A DNA stretch of 64,000 nt from Toxorhynchites rutilus septentrionalis. Its lineage: Eukaryota; Arthropoda; Insecta; Diptera; Culicidae. The notes beneath the pieces were generated by a model. It saw nothing but the letters and a program-made list of their open reading frames with translations, made no database searches and was not told where the DNA came from. The translations under genes were made by a program, and so were the position numbers. Positions 1 to 10,615 of the stretch are shown here, one piece after another (the first letter of the stretch is position 1; every line of letters starts with the position of its first letter). Where the stretch lies: assembly GCF_029784135.1 (NCBI RefSeq), contig NC_073746.1:11529475-11593474 (forward strand), given 5' to 3'.

Positions 1-635
1 TTTTTTGGAATACGAAAGAAACGTATGGTTTTGGGTACCAATAAAAATAGTTATCTCGATTTTTCATTCGGAACTTGCTGCGAAATGTTGATTTGCACGA
101 TAATATACCCTTTGCAAAATATTAGCTCATTCGAACTTCATTTATTAGTTTCACAGACGTAAAAATTTGGGTTTTTTTTTGAAAAACGAAAAATCACCGA
201 AAATCGGGGTTTTCAAAAAAAAAATTGGTGGTGCCAAATGTCTTAAAATTTCATTACTCGTCGAGATTTACTGTTATCTCGAAAAAAAAATTTCGTAAAA
301 AAAAATTTTTTTGGCGCTTTGTCGTCTTTCCGTCTGAAAAGTCGAATTTTAACAGAACATTTTTTAGATAACTGTAAATCTCGATGTGTCATGCAATATT
401 AAGACATTTGGCATTAAAAATTTTTTTTTTTGTGATTTTTCGGTTTTCTAAAAACTCAAATTTTATCGTCTGCAACACTAATAAATGAAGTTCGATTGAG
501 CTAATATTTTGCATAGGGTATATTATCGTGCAAATCAACATTTCGCAAAAAGTTTCGAATGAAAAATCGAGATAATTATTTTTATTGGCGCTTAAAACCA
601 TATGTTTCGTCTCGTACTCCGAAAAAAAAGCTAAG
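1..635. repeat. Foldback (long inverted-repeat) MITE-like element
   Basis: About 1-290 and 360-630 are reverse complements of each other at roughly 85-90% by eye. The shared blocks include the ATAAATGAAGTTCGA, TATTATCGTGCAAATCAACA and TGAAAAATCGAGATAA segments. The centre (297-360) is A/T homopolymer-rich. The element may continue to the left of the window. No coding capacity. Open frames inside it are low-complexity and not credible genes. Confidence 0.75.
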
Positions 636-900
636 TCCCAGAGTGTCGATTTTTGATAAAAAAAAAATTTCGAGATGATACTAGATCTCGACGACGACGA
701 TCTCGTCAATTTTAAGACATTTGGCATCAATTTTGTTTTCGAAAACCCCGATTTCCTTCCCAAGGGGGTAGGGTCATTGTTCGATTTTCAAAAAACTCAA
801 ACTTTGACCGCTTTGCGCCACTCTCCCTTAAGTCCGATTGAGCTGAGATTTCGCATAGGGTGTTTTTCGAGGCGGTAAACAGTTTGTATAGGGTAACTTT
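636..900. repeat. Degenerate second copy of the foldback arm
   Basis: The stretch around 710-860 repeats the order of landmarks in the right arm of the preceding element: GACATTTGGCAT, a TTTTCAAAAAACTCAAA block, GTCCGATTGAGCT, and TTTCGCATAGGGT. It is therefore a diverged, same-orientation copy joined end to end with the first. Confidence 0.55.
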
Positions 901-1671
901 TTGAAATTTCAGGGTAAATTTTTCTCATACATTCATTAGTACCCTACTGTACACTTACCTCGTGAACAGAAAAAGTATGATTCTAGACTCCCCCCTCCTT
1001 CTCCGTGGACAAGCGTGGACTTTTTCATACCCCTCACCCTGTTGTCAACGTGGACATTTTCCTTATTTTAATAGAATAAATGAGGAAATGGCTGAATTGC
1101 GCATAGTTTATTTTGTTCTAAATTTCACCAGCTGTACCCTGCCACGCTTCATTGTGGCACATTGAGGTTCTATGGCAGTGAAATGAGTAGCAAAACATAG
1201 CATATTTTTCGTATGAATTTAATTTTGAAATAATGGGGTCTGTGATGATATAAAGGCTATTTAGTTTGCCAATACGGAAATGCGCAATATACATTCGAAC
1301 AATCCGCATCCGACGCGACTTTCTTTGCGCCCATGCATTAGTCGTGTAAAAAAATAATAATAAGTGTATATGACATTACAATGTGTTTTTGTGATCGATT
1401 CAAAGACTTCAAATTATATTCCTAGATCCTGTAAAAGTTGTCTACAAACTTAAACTGAGGTATCACACTTTCTTCCGCTGATATCTCATCTAGATATACT
1501 TTCGCGGAGCATGTTAACGCTTCTTTGGAGCACGTTTTGAATAATTTTGTTCCATACTTTGGCGAAAAGTAGTTCGGAACCGATCCCTCCGTTCCCCTAT
1601 AATTGCTTTATCGCTTGTCTCTCTGGTTATTTTCGTGCTACTGACCGTCGAATTTGAGTCCCACAAGAAAC
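901..1671. repeat. Fragments of two dispersed repeats, otherwise nothing recognised
   Basis: About 975-1,080 matches 24,545-24,655 in inverted orientation (paired 'CTCCC..CTCC' and 'GTGGAC' blocks). About 1,186-1,300 matches 22,340-22,500 in inverted orientation (TGTATATTGCGC, TTTCCGT.TTGGCAAAC). The remainder, 1,300-1,671, has no recognisable gene or repeat. Confidence 0.5.
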
Positions 1672-1832
1672 TTAGGCCGTCCGCGCGGGTCAACTGAAAA
1701 CCAACTTCAACTTGACGAAGGTTGAAAGCATTTGGAATTGAATGGGAGTTGGCACACGGGGCAACCAGTTGACAAGGTTGAATCAACCTGTTGGAAGCAA
1801 CCTAGCATGTCGAGTTGTCGCTGTTTGAGGTT

Positions 1833-4790
1833 ATAATTTATTTATTTATTTATTTATTTCCATCTAGCTTGATGCCTTAATGAAATGTTTCATGATGAGG
1901 AAAAGCCCTTTCGAGTTAACGTACTCATGAGGGCATAAAAACCTCATATCTTTTCGTGTTTGAAAAACAATAAAATAACAATAAATTTACAATAAACGGT
2001 TAAGTTGAACTAGAACATACATAAAAACATATTGCACATCAAGTGATCAAAAAATAAAATCAAACGGTAGAGTTAATATCTTCTGCTCAACAGTCTGCGC
2101 TGAAATATTGCCGCTGAAGTATTGAAGTCGAAATGCTCATAAACTTCGTTAAACCTTGCCGCCATAAATCTGATTGGGTAGTGTTGTCCATAACCTGCAT
2201 TACGTGCATCAAGTAGTAGGAAGTCTCTTCGTCTTAGAACTCTCTCCGGTGCGTAAACGTTGAATTGTGACAATATTTCCGCTGCATCGGTTTCACCCAA
2301 CTAAATTTTTGCAACAAATACAGCTTGAGCGACAGATCTCCTACGTTCCAGTGTATCAAGTCCAAGCAGCCTACATCGATGTTCATACGGTGGTAAATTA
2401 ACGGGATCTCGCCAAGGAAGGTTGCGTAGAGCATATCTCACGAACTTTCTTTGTACTGACTCGATTCTATTTATCCAGGTGCTATGATATGGACACCACA
2501 CGATAGCATTTGAATCTAAAATCGAGCGTACAAGTGCACAATACAGTGATCGAAGGCAATGAGGATCGCGAAATTCGTTGGCTATTTTAAAAATGAAACC
2601 TAATTGTCTATTGGCTTTTGCGATGATTCCATCGTAATGAAGGCGGAACGTGAGTCCTGAATCAAGGATAACTCCCAGGTCACGTATATGATTAACGCGT
2701 ACAAGAGGTTGGCTGGAGATGTTGTAGTCGTAGTTAATCGGATTCAATTTCCGATGAAACGATATTACATTGCATTTCGAAATGCAATGTTTTTGGAGCA
2801 CCATTCTTCAAAAGTATCAATCCATTGTTGCAAGAGAAGACAATCTTCAATATTGTTTACTATTATGTATATCTTGACATCGTCTGCGTAGAAAAGGCGG
2901 CATCCTGGCGGTAGTAATTCCGATAATTCATTCATAAAAATTGAGAAAAGGAGTGGGCCTAAATTGCTTCCCTGTGGAACGCCGGATTTGTTGGAAAAAT
3001 ATTCTGACGATTCCGATCCATTTTTGACACATAGTCTGCGGTTTGTAAGGTATGATTCGAACCATTTGATGAGATCACTAGAGATTCCGAGTTTATTCAG
3101 TTTTAAAAGTAGTATCCTGTGATCGACTCGGTCGAACGCTGCTTTGAGATCGGTATATATCACGTCAACTTGTGAACCGGCATCTAGACTACTTAAGCAA
3201 AATGAAGTGAACTGCACCAGATTTGTGGAAACAGATCTTTTAGGGTAGAATCATGTTGATCAACTGATATATAATTTTTACAGCTCCGGAACAATACATC
3301 ATTAACAATTATCTCAAATACTTTCGAGCAAGCGCATAAAGAGCTGATGCCTCGATAATTTTCAACATTCTGCTTATCACCTTTTTTGTGGACGGGGGAC
3401 ATCACAGACAACTTCCAACTAAATGGAAATCTGCCTTCTTGAAGCGACATATTAAAAATCAGTGTTAATGGATGCACCAATGCGCTTGAACAACGTTTCA
3501 AAACGCAGGAGGGAATTCCATCCGGGCTAGCTGATGTAAAGTATTTCATCTTGGCAATAGCAGATTCTACCTGTTCATGGGTAACAGTAATACCTGTCAG
3601 TTCACAGACATTGTTTGGTGTGTCTCTACAAGCAACATCTGCCTGTTCATCGGTAGCGATGGAGCAATTGAATGCGCTTTTGAAATGTGTAGCGAAAAAC
3701 TCGCTTTTTTCAGAAGGGGATCGAGCTGATTCGGAATCCAGGAACATTTCTACCGGTAGTCCACTTTCTTTCCGTTTAGTGTTCACGAAATTCCAAAACC
3801 GCTTCGGATTACTCCGTAGGTTGTCTTGTGCACGAATAGTGTAACGTTTGTACAGATATCGGTTGTAAATTCGGTAATCGTTGCTGGCGCGTGCAAACTG
3901 TAGCTTATAGAAGGGACAACGAGTTCTACAATACTTCCGAAGTGTTCTCGACCTTGTACGTTTTAGGCATCGCAAACGTGCATTTCCCCAGGGTGGCTTT
4001 TGAGATGGTCTGCGTGTAGGTACATTTTCTGCTAAAGCAGTGTTAACGATACATGAAAAAAGACTCACAGCCTGATCGATGTTGGTTGATTGTTCTAAAA
4101 ACGTCCAATTTGTTTTGTGAAAAACTTCGCTCAGCGTGTTATAGTCAGCTTTTTGGTAGTTCAACTCGGGTTCGTTTGTATATTGCTCGAATACGGTTGG
4201 AATAGGAACTTCAAGCTCGACTGATAAGGCGGGATGGTCAGTGTCGATGGTAGTTAGCGGTTCTATAGCTTCTGATAACTGACATTGCCCTATTAGAGAA
4301 TCTGATATCAGTACTAGGTCGAGGAGTCGTTCATTTCTATTCAGGATTCTATTTATTTGCTTCAAGCCATTCAAACTGAAACCATCCAATAGTGCAGCAC
4401 ATGCAATAGAAGTATGTGATCTCATCACATCTACCGTTAGATAGTTTGAAGTGATGGGGGTCCATACAAGCCCAGGTTGGTTGTAATCCCCAATCAAGGG
4501 TGCGTGATCCAGTGCATGGAGTTCCGACATAATAGCACTGATAGATTCAATATGTTTGTTTACACTGCGTAAATCATTTCTGCGATCAGGTGGTAAGTAT
4601 AGCACACCAATACTGATTCGAAAGTTGGATAGCCTCAGCGTCACCCAAAGATGTTCAAGACAAACGTCGATGGGAGTACGATCAAGACAGCAGTTCAGCG
4701 AAACTGAGACGGCGATAAGTACTCCACCATCTCTTGTTTTCGTGCTATTGGTTGGTTGACAACATTTTCGTTCAATTTTTGTTCGCGTCG
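1833..4790 (-). mobile_element. 5'-truncated Jockey/CR1-type non-LTR retrotransposon
   Basis: On the minus strand the element runs from a partial endonuclease domain (about 4,760) through reverse transcriptase to a 3'UTR that ends in an (AAAT)n-type tail at 1,834-1,860. The amino-terminal part of the endonuclease and the whole of ORF1 are absent, as expected for 5' truncation during target-primed reverse transcription. The 5' boundary is approximate because no target duplication could be fixed. Confidence 0.75.
2073..4760 (-). pseudogene. LINE ORF2 (endonuclease-reverse transcriptase), frameshifted
   Basis: Retrotransposon ORF2 polyprotein, broken into at least four frames. The 4,760-3,193 segment holds the endonuclease C-terminal half (TRDGGVLIAV, GVLYLPP, GDYNQPGLVW, DTDHPAL) followed by the RT N-terminus (PDGIPSCVLK, PVHKKGDKQNVENYRGIS). 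The 3,217-2,765 segment holds the RT palm, with SGVPQGSNLGPLLF and the catalytic FYADD box. The 2,804-2,301 segment holds the RT thumb region (IRDLGVILDS), and 2,300-2,073 holds the C-terminus (VYAPERVLRRRDFL, RRLLSRRY). Frameshifts lie near 3,250, 2,780 and 2,300. A protein with these joins is not functional. The Jockey/CR1 assignment is from the lack of an RNase H domain and the style of the C-terminus. Confidence 0.8.
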
Positions 4791-6674
4791 TTTTCTGTGG
4801 TTCGTAAAAAGGATGCCAGATATTTTTTTTTGTGAATCTGTGTAAGTTTGTTTTCTCAAATGAAAGATGTGTTTACAAAAAATAAAATATGCTTCAAGGA
4901 TTCATTAATGTCAAAAAGCAAATAGAAATGTGTGCTCGTTATGCATTTGAGTTTTACTATATTATTGTATTGATGACAATATGGGTATCAAATGAAAGTT
5001 ATTTATGAAAACTCTAATATATATGTTTCTTCAAAACATCATCAATAGGGGTATCAAATGAAAGGGCTTGACTAGTAGAACACAATCTGAATTGAAGATG
5101 CCAACAGTTACTAAAAGGCCAATTACTTTTTTTAATTTTTATACAACTCCTGCATATAGGAATCAAATGACAGATTTCCTTCCTTTTGATTGTTTGCTTA
5201 TAAATTTAGTACACACCTTTATTTATGCTGTCATTATTACTATGCGTATTCCATAATATGAAAAATCCAGTTTGTCTGATTTATTTATTTTTTCTGTTTT
5301 GTATCATTACCTTCTATTCATAAGAGCTCCGTATTGATTCGTGAACAGGTTTACGAGACATTAAGATTTGTTCAGAAAAACTAATATATGGTTGCATAAA
5401 ATATAATATTAGTACGACCACTTGCTGTATCGACTGAGAGCAGTCATACGACCGTAAATGGTTAATCGAATCATGGAACATATTCTATCTTTTGTAATCA
5501 TAAATTTTAATTGTTAAAAATCTTACAAATTTTTCTTATGAACAATTTACTTTGATAAATTTCTAGTCTGTTTCTGCTCCAATATTCTATATTTATAACC
5601 CCTTCGTGTACGATTGAATTTTCAAAAAAGTGGACCAAATGTGAACGCTTCAATGGGTCACGTATCGAATAATTTCACTACTCTGCTGAGCGTCCTAGCG
5701 CCTTGTGATATGCAAGCGTACAACGAGAGAGATACGATGTTGTACGTTTTGGCACAATTATTTCACATCGAGTGAGAGGAGTGAGAGTGTTGTACGTGAA
5801 AGGGTTAAGTAATCTATACATGTATTTTATGATTAAAATGCTTTTAGTTTGGACTAAAGTTTAATAACAAATGAATGAATCCTATGAATATGAAATTCGA
5901 CATAAATTCATATATTCAACCACATGAACATAATATAACATAAACATGAAGTAAATTCTGTTTGTGAACAAAAATATTTGTTTCAAGCAAAACGAATATT
6001 TTCAATTCACTATAGCAGTTTACTTATATATTTCATGTGCGGAAAAATGTGAAATGGTCGGTTTTAAAAACCTGTGCTACAAATTGAAAAACCATGTAAA
6101 CAGATTTATCCCCAAACCTGGCTTCACTGGTTCGTTCAACTGATTCGTCAAAAAAAATTTACGGTGTCGACATCTATGGCGGCATTGTTGTTTATATGAC
6201 AAATTACAACCTCTATCAGATTGGCAGGCCTGAAGGCAGTTTTCAATCGTTAATATTTGAATTAATATTTTATTTGATATTATTAAATAATTTGAAACAC
6301 GTGGTGCTGACCTTAATTTAATCCTTTTCTATATTTTTTCTGATAATCCCACAAAAACTTATTATGATTATATAAAATTACCTCTAGACACCATTTACGA
6401 CAAGATTGTTTCACCAGTAATGAGAAATGTGATTTTCAATTACACAGAATGCATATTTGACACGAAAAAGTTATTTTTTATTCATAATTTTTATTTTGAT
6501 AGTGTGTTCATTTCATATGAAAATCCACTGTCTTTGTCGCTTCACAAAAGCTCCAGAGTCAGGTTCTGCGATTTAAAGATGACGGACAAAACTTAACGAT
6601 GCCTGTCAGTTTCGAGTTGCTTCGTGTGCGGATCGAAGTTGAGCTCAAGTTTGACAGCTGAGATGAGGACAAGT
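4791..6674. other. AT-rich interior of the inverted-repeat element, no gene
   Basis: No credible coding region. About 4,968-5,110 is a short copy of the repeat family that forms the array at 61.3-62.4 kb (shared GGTATCAAATGAAAGGGCTT and GACTAGTAGAACACA). The rest is A/T-rich and unremarkable. Confidence 0.5.
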
Positions 6675-6703
6675 TTCAGTTGACCCGTGTGCGGACGGCC
6701 TTA

Positions 6704-7800
6704 GGCTAATCGTGCTGGTCGACGAACGTGTAAATGCAAAATTGAGCTCGAAAAATGTTTGGTGGGTTTGCCGGTTTTTAATTAAATAGAAATCTGTATT
6801 TTGTGGTAGTAGAATTTCGATGGTTGGTTTTCGGTAACAATCAAAAAGTATTCCCATCTTAGTAACGTGTAACGGATGAGTCATATGAAGCGGGACCAAA
6901 TTCATGTCACTTTACCTGCCACACGCGCTAGAGAGGGACACACAGCTGTGTGTGGCTTTATTCTTCTCTTTGTGGGCGTTCTTCGCGCTAAGTGTGCTTT
7001 CGTTCGTTTACGATAAAAGTCGCGAATCAGAGTTTTCTCTGAGAACACATCTTGGATAGCATCCGAAATCGAAGATGACGAACTGACAGATTGTGCTGAT
7101 CTGCCCTGTTCCAAACTGCTATAAATACCTTACCTGTAAATTACTAAACTTAAAAATATAAAAAAAAAAACTAGCTCTAATGTAGTTATTTTATGTAACG
7201 TTTGAACTGAGCAATTGTCCGTCTTCCGTTGATTCATGAACATGAAATGTTAAAAGAAGCTTGAGTAACCAACAACAACCAATCTGAAATCGTGTGTGGC
7301 GCACTTAATTCGAACCAATTGATTGCGAATCAAAAAAGAGGCGAAGAAAATAACAACAAGGAACCGATCAAGTCAATCGCGATAAATCAACCAATAAAAC
7401 AAATCCATGCTAATAGGGTTTAATTCGATCTCTTGAGGCAAATGCTCAATGTTTCTTTCACCAGAAGGCCAAACGAAGTCGTTCTTTCATGGACATAGTC
7501 TGTTATGTCTGTTATTTTATTATTGCGATTGTCGTCCCCAGCTCCAGTTCGTGGGCGGGTTTGTGGGGAAACTCGGCAGCAGACGGAAATTGATAAATAA
7601 TTAATTGAGAATAGAAAGTAAAAAAAAAGACGGGTGGGTAATGTCGGGGACATAACCGGAGTGACGTAGGACTATACAAAGGGGACAGCTTTTGTTAAAT
7701 ATATATTTTGAATATTTTGTTTTATTTTCTTCTCCTACGTAAATACCTACCTATCTACCTGAAAAATGGATTAGTTTACTGTTTACTCTTTATGAACATG
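6704..7800. other. Non-coding stretch, nothing firm
   Basis: No conserved gene recognised. A minus-strand 70-codon frame (6,902-7,114) lies downstream of a TATTTATA motif but has no family signature. A copy of the dispersed motif GTGACGTAGGACTA is at 7,661-7,674. Confidence 0.4.
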
Positions 7801-7805
7801 TTGAT

Positions 7806-7821
7806 GGTTCTGAAAAGAACC
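7806..7821 (-). promoter_or_regulatory. Histone-mRNA 3' stem-loop (minus strand)
   Basis: On the minus strand this reads GGTTCTTTTCAGAACC: a perfect 6-bp stem with a four-base TTTC loop. This is the shape of the replication-dependent histone pre-mRNA processing signal bound by SLBP. Its position, downstream of an H2A-derived segment on the same strand, fits. No intact reading frame now ends at it. Confidence 0.7.
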
Positions 7822-7837
7822 TTTGGTGTTGTGTTTT

Positions 7838-8668
7838 TGTTATCACTCGATATCCCCATCTTGATCGGTTGAACCTTCCTGTTTAGCTATTGCGTTTGCC
7901 ACTCGCCACAGCTTTCACAGTTGGAAAATTTCTTCCCATCCAGTTTGTGACATGTTGTTCAGTAAATTACATTTAATGCGACATGCCGGAGAAACACTCA
8001 GTGTCGCATTGGAGGCGATTTTAACCTGTAATTGAACATTTCCGATGACAGTGGCACAGTGTCGACTTTCAATGTGGGGTCATAATTTGGACCCCGAACT
8101 CTATGTTTACAAAAATGTCGCATTACAGATCCATCCAATTAGCTAAAAGTCGAGCTAAATATAAATTACTGTACTTTTAATCTAGAAGCAATTTAAGAAT
8201 TGGTGAAAATTGAATAATTGGAAAAGTCCCCAACCATCAATAAGCTCAGCACAACTGCCAAATTCTCATACTCATCATATCCTGGCAAACAAATTATGAA
8301 AAAATCAATTTGTGTTTTATTATTATTTTGGATATTGTTTTAGAAAGCATTAAACTGTATTTCGTAAACTATTTTTTGAAAGGTTTAATGGCCCTGAAAA
8401 GTGCCTTGTATTATGGAATGGTTCCAATTTAGAAAACTTTGTACTCGTGGTTGAAAAAAAAACATTTCGAACGCCCTCGATGCCGCCTTGTTCTGGATTT
8501 GCCACCAACGCAGTTTTTACAAAGAACAAACTTTTTTCTCCTGCTACCTGCTGCCGTTTTGCGATTGCGTTTGCCACTCGCCACTCGCTGCAACTGCCTG
8601 TTGTTGTCTTGATGTCCACCGAACCGAATGTGGTCTGTTCTGAATGAGGGTTTTCTTATCGTCGCGAG
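7838..8668. repeat. Direct duplication, copy 1 (histone H2A 3' region)
   Basis: This segment aligns end to end, in the same orientation, with 9,078-9,930 at high identity. It runs from GTTATCACTC.ATATCCCCAT to the H2A-derived ATCGTCGCGAGCAGC block. On the minus strand its right end encodes a remnant ARDDKKT from the middle of histone H2A. The two copies flank the H2B pseudogene, as expected for two adjacent units of a tandem histone cluster. Confidence 0.85.
8390..8405 (-). promoter_or_regulatory. Degenerate histone 3' stem-loop in duplication copy 1
   Basis: The minus strand reads GGCACTTTTCAGGGCC, one mismatch from a perfect hexanucleotide stem around TTTC. An AAAC-type spacer and a purine-rich stretch follow, resembling the U7-binding downstream element. 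Confidence 0.65.
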
Positions 8669-8675
8669 CAGCGGA

Positions 8676-9012
8676 ATAGCGGAAAAGCCGCCAAAAAGTT
8701 CGGAACGGCGCAGAAGAATATCTCTGAAACCGACAAGAAGCAGAAGGAATCATATGCTATCTACATCATAAGGTGCTGAAGCAGGTTCATTTCGACACCG
8801 GTTTCTCATCGAAGGCGCTGAGCGTCATGAGCTTCGTCAATGCATCTTTGAGCGTATCGTAGCGGAAGCCTCGCGTCTGACCCTATACAATAAGCGGTCA
8901 ACCATTACGGCGTGGGAAATCCAGATCGCAATTAGTCTGTTGCTGCCCGGTGAACTTACATGCGGTTTCCGAAGGTACCAAAGAGGTGACGAAGTATACC
9001 AGCTCCATGTAA
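8676..9012 (+). pseudogene. H2B: Histone H2B pseudogene
   Basis: The + strand carries an almost full-length H2B with at least one frameshift and lesions. In order it shows [20 protein letters not shown] (N-terminal tail), KESYAIYI, a 1-bp loss near 8,770, [20 protein letters not shown] (histone-fold helices), a degraded central segment with a stop near 8,860, AEASRL, KRSTIT, LLLPGEL and the C-terminal EVTKYTSSM block ending near 9,009. The initiator ATG is missing, because the segment begins directly after the truncated H2A remnant on the opposite strand. In insects H2A and H2B are transcribed divergently from a shared promoter. Here that promoter and both 5' ends are deleted, which explains the head-to-head fusion of two partial genes. 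Confidence 0.9.
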
Positions 9013-9077
9013 AGAGCGTTTTCCGACTGCTGATCCGGAACCACAAAATCATCTTTAATCTAAAGAGTTTATTGTTT

Positions 9078-9930
9078 TGTTATCACTCAATATCCCCATT
9101 TTGTTCGGCTAAACCTTCCTGTTTAGCGATTTGTTGCCACTCGCTTTCACAGTTGGAAAATTTCTTCCCATCCAGCTTGTGACATGTTGTACAGTAAATT
9201 ACATTTTATGCGACGTGCCGAAGCACCACTCAGTGTCGCATTGGAGGCGATTTTAACCTATTTTAACCTGTAATTGAACATTTGCGATGACAGTGGTACA
9301 GTGTCGACTTTCAATGTGGGTTCATAATTTGGATCTCTATGTTTACAAAAATGTCCAACTAAATATGTCGCATTACATGTCCGTCCAATTAGCTAAATGT
9401 CGAAGTAATTGTAAATTACTGTACTTTCAATCTGGAAACAATTTGAGAATTGGTGAAAGTTGAATAATCAGGAAAGTCCCCAACTATCAATAAGCTCAGA
9501 ACAACTGCCAAATTCACATACTCATCACATCCTGGCAAACAAATTATGAAAAAATCAATTTGTGTTTTATTATTATTTTGGATATTATTTTAGAATGCAT
9601 TGAACTGTATTTCGTAAACTCTTTTTTAAAGGTTTAATGGCCCTGATAAGCGCCATGTTTTATGGAATGGTTCCAATTTAGAAAACTTTGTACTCGTGGT
9701 TTTGAAAAAAACCATTTCGAACGCCCTCGATGCCGCCTTGTTCTGGATTTGCCACCAAAGCAGATTGTATAAAGAACAAACTTTTTTCTTCCGCTACCTG
9801 CTGTCGTTTTGCGATTCCGTTTGCCACTCGCCACTCGCTGCAACTGCCTGTTGTTGTCTTGATGTCCACCGAACCGAATGTGGTCTGTTCTGAATGTAGG
9901 TTTTCTTATCGTCGCGAGCAGCTTTTCCAC
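9078..9930. repeat. Direct duplication, copy 2 (histone H2A 3' region)
   Basis: Second copy of the approximately 850-bp segment described at 7,838-8,668. It carries small indels and a few base changes. Its right end runs uninterrupted into the H2A pseudogene, so it preserves the ancestral junction that copy 1 has lost. Confidence 0.85.
9639..9654 (-). promoter_or_regulatory. Degenerate histone 3' stem-loop in duplication copy 2
   Basis: The minus strand reads GGCGCTTATCAGGGCC, a decayed form of the histone 3' stem-loop, at the position equivalent to 8,390-8,405 in the first copy. Confidence 0.6.
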
Positions 9931-10087
9931 TTCGGCGGCCGAAACTATATAACGCCGGCTAGGTGGACTGATGCACTGGTACTAACGCGCTCGGCCTAGC
10001 TACCCTTGCGGGGAACTCCAGACTAACACGGTTCGAGCGGGATTTTGCCTTTTCCTTCACTTTTCCTCCTTTGCCATATCCAGACAT
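9904..10087 (-). pseudogene. H2A: Histone H2A pseudogene (N-terminal half)
   Basis: The minus strand begins with an ATG at 10,087 and reads MSGYGKGGKVKEKAKSRSNR. This is the conserved H2A N-terminal tail with a few substitutions. It is followed by a degraded LEFP segment, frameshifts, and the ARDDKKT block from the end of the H2A histone fold. The expected C-terminal half (docking domain) is not recognisable, and the sequence that follows is the duplicated segment. Upstream, 10,088-10,385 would be the H2A/H2B intergenic promoter. It holds an ATTGG/CCAAT box at about 10,343, and is then cut off by a MITE where H2B should be. Confidence 0.88.
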
Positions 10088-10388
10088 GGCTGTTTGTGTT
10101 GGTTTGTTGATGTGATGTGATGCGAAACGATGTGGTGTACGGTTTGGATGAGAATGATCGTTACAGCAGCAGAGCGGGGATTTTTAAGCTGACTGGCTGG
10201 TGCGAGAATTACGCATGTGTGAGACTGCGACCAATGTTTCGTTCATATTTTTTCTTTTTCCTTTCCAATCGTGCTTCATTGTATTTCGCTGCTGCTCTGG
10301 TTGACCGTTTTGGTCGGTACGATTTGAGGAGCACAAAATGGACCAATCAAAAATGGGCACATAGTGCATTTTGACAATGCTTGATATT
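10088..10388 (-). promoter_or_regulatory. Relict H2A-H2B intergenic promoter region
   Basis: Lies immediately 5' of the minus-strand H2A pseudogene. It contains GGACCAATCAAAA (a CCAAT box) at about 10,339-10,351 and otherwise no gene. It ends where a dispersed repeat begins, so the partner H2B gene is absent. Assignment is by position only. Confidence 0.45.
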
Positions 10389-10389
10389 T

Positions 10390-10615
10390 CACAATTATTC
10401 AATTATTTATCTCATGAAAACTGAAATGTTATTCATTATGATAGATGCGTAGATATATTTCCTATCAATTGATGCAAAAACCTTTGCGATCTATTGAGAA
10501 ATGCTCGAGTTATAAGCGTTCCAAATCTTGCATTTTTTCCTACTTGTTCAGTGCCTAGATTTTCATTTCACCCCCTATATCTTCCGGTTAGACGTAGTCC
10601 TACGTCAAAAACGAT
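10390..10615 (+). repeat. MITE family K, copy 1
   Basis: Matches 14,900-15,130 in the same orientation over about 220 bp. Shared landmarks are ATTCAATT.TTTATCT, TATCAATTGATGCAAA, GAGTTATAAGC and the terminal palindromic GACGTAGTCCTACGTC at 10,591-10,606. Non-coding. Confidence 0.75.

Larger units (their letters stand above)
1675..6700. mobile_element. PIF/Harbinger-like inverted-repeat element carrying a nested LINE
   Basis: The ends are GGCCGTCCGC (1,675) and its complement GCGGACGGCC (ending 6,700). The inverted similarity continues inward for about 28 bp and includes GGGTCAACTGAAA. Each end is flanked by TTA (1,672-1,674 and 6,701-6,703), the 3-bp target duplication typical of PIF/Harbinger elements. 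No Harbinger transposase is visible, so this is a non-autonomous element, enlarged by the LINE at 1,833-4,790. Classification rests only on the TTA and TIR and is inference. Confidence 0.5.

Noticed and set aside
6902..7114. 70-codon minus-strand frame after a TATTTATA motif near the histone remnants
   Set aside because: I tested it mentally against H1, H2A, H2B, H3 and H4 and found no match in any frame. The TATA-like word alone is not evidence of a gene.
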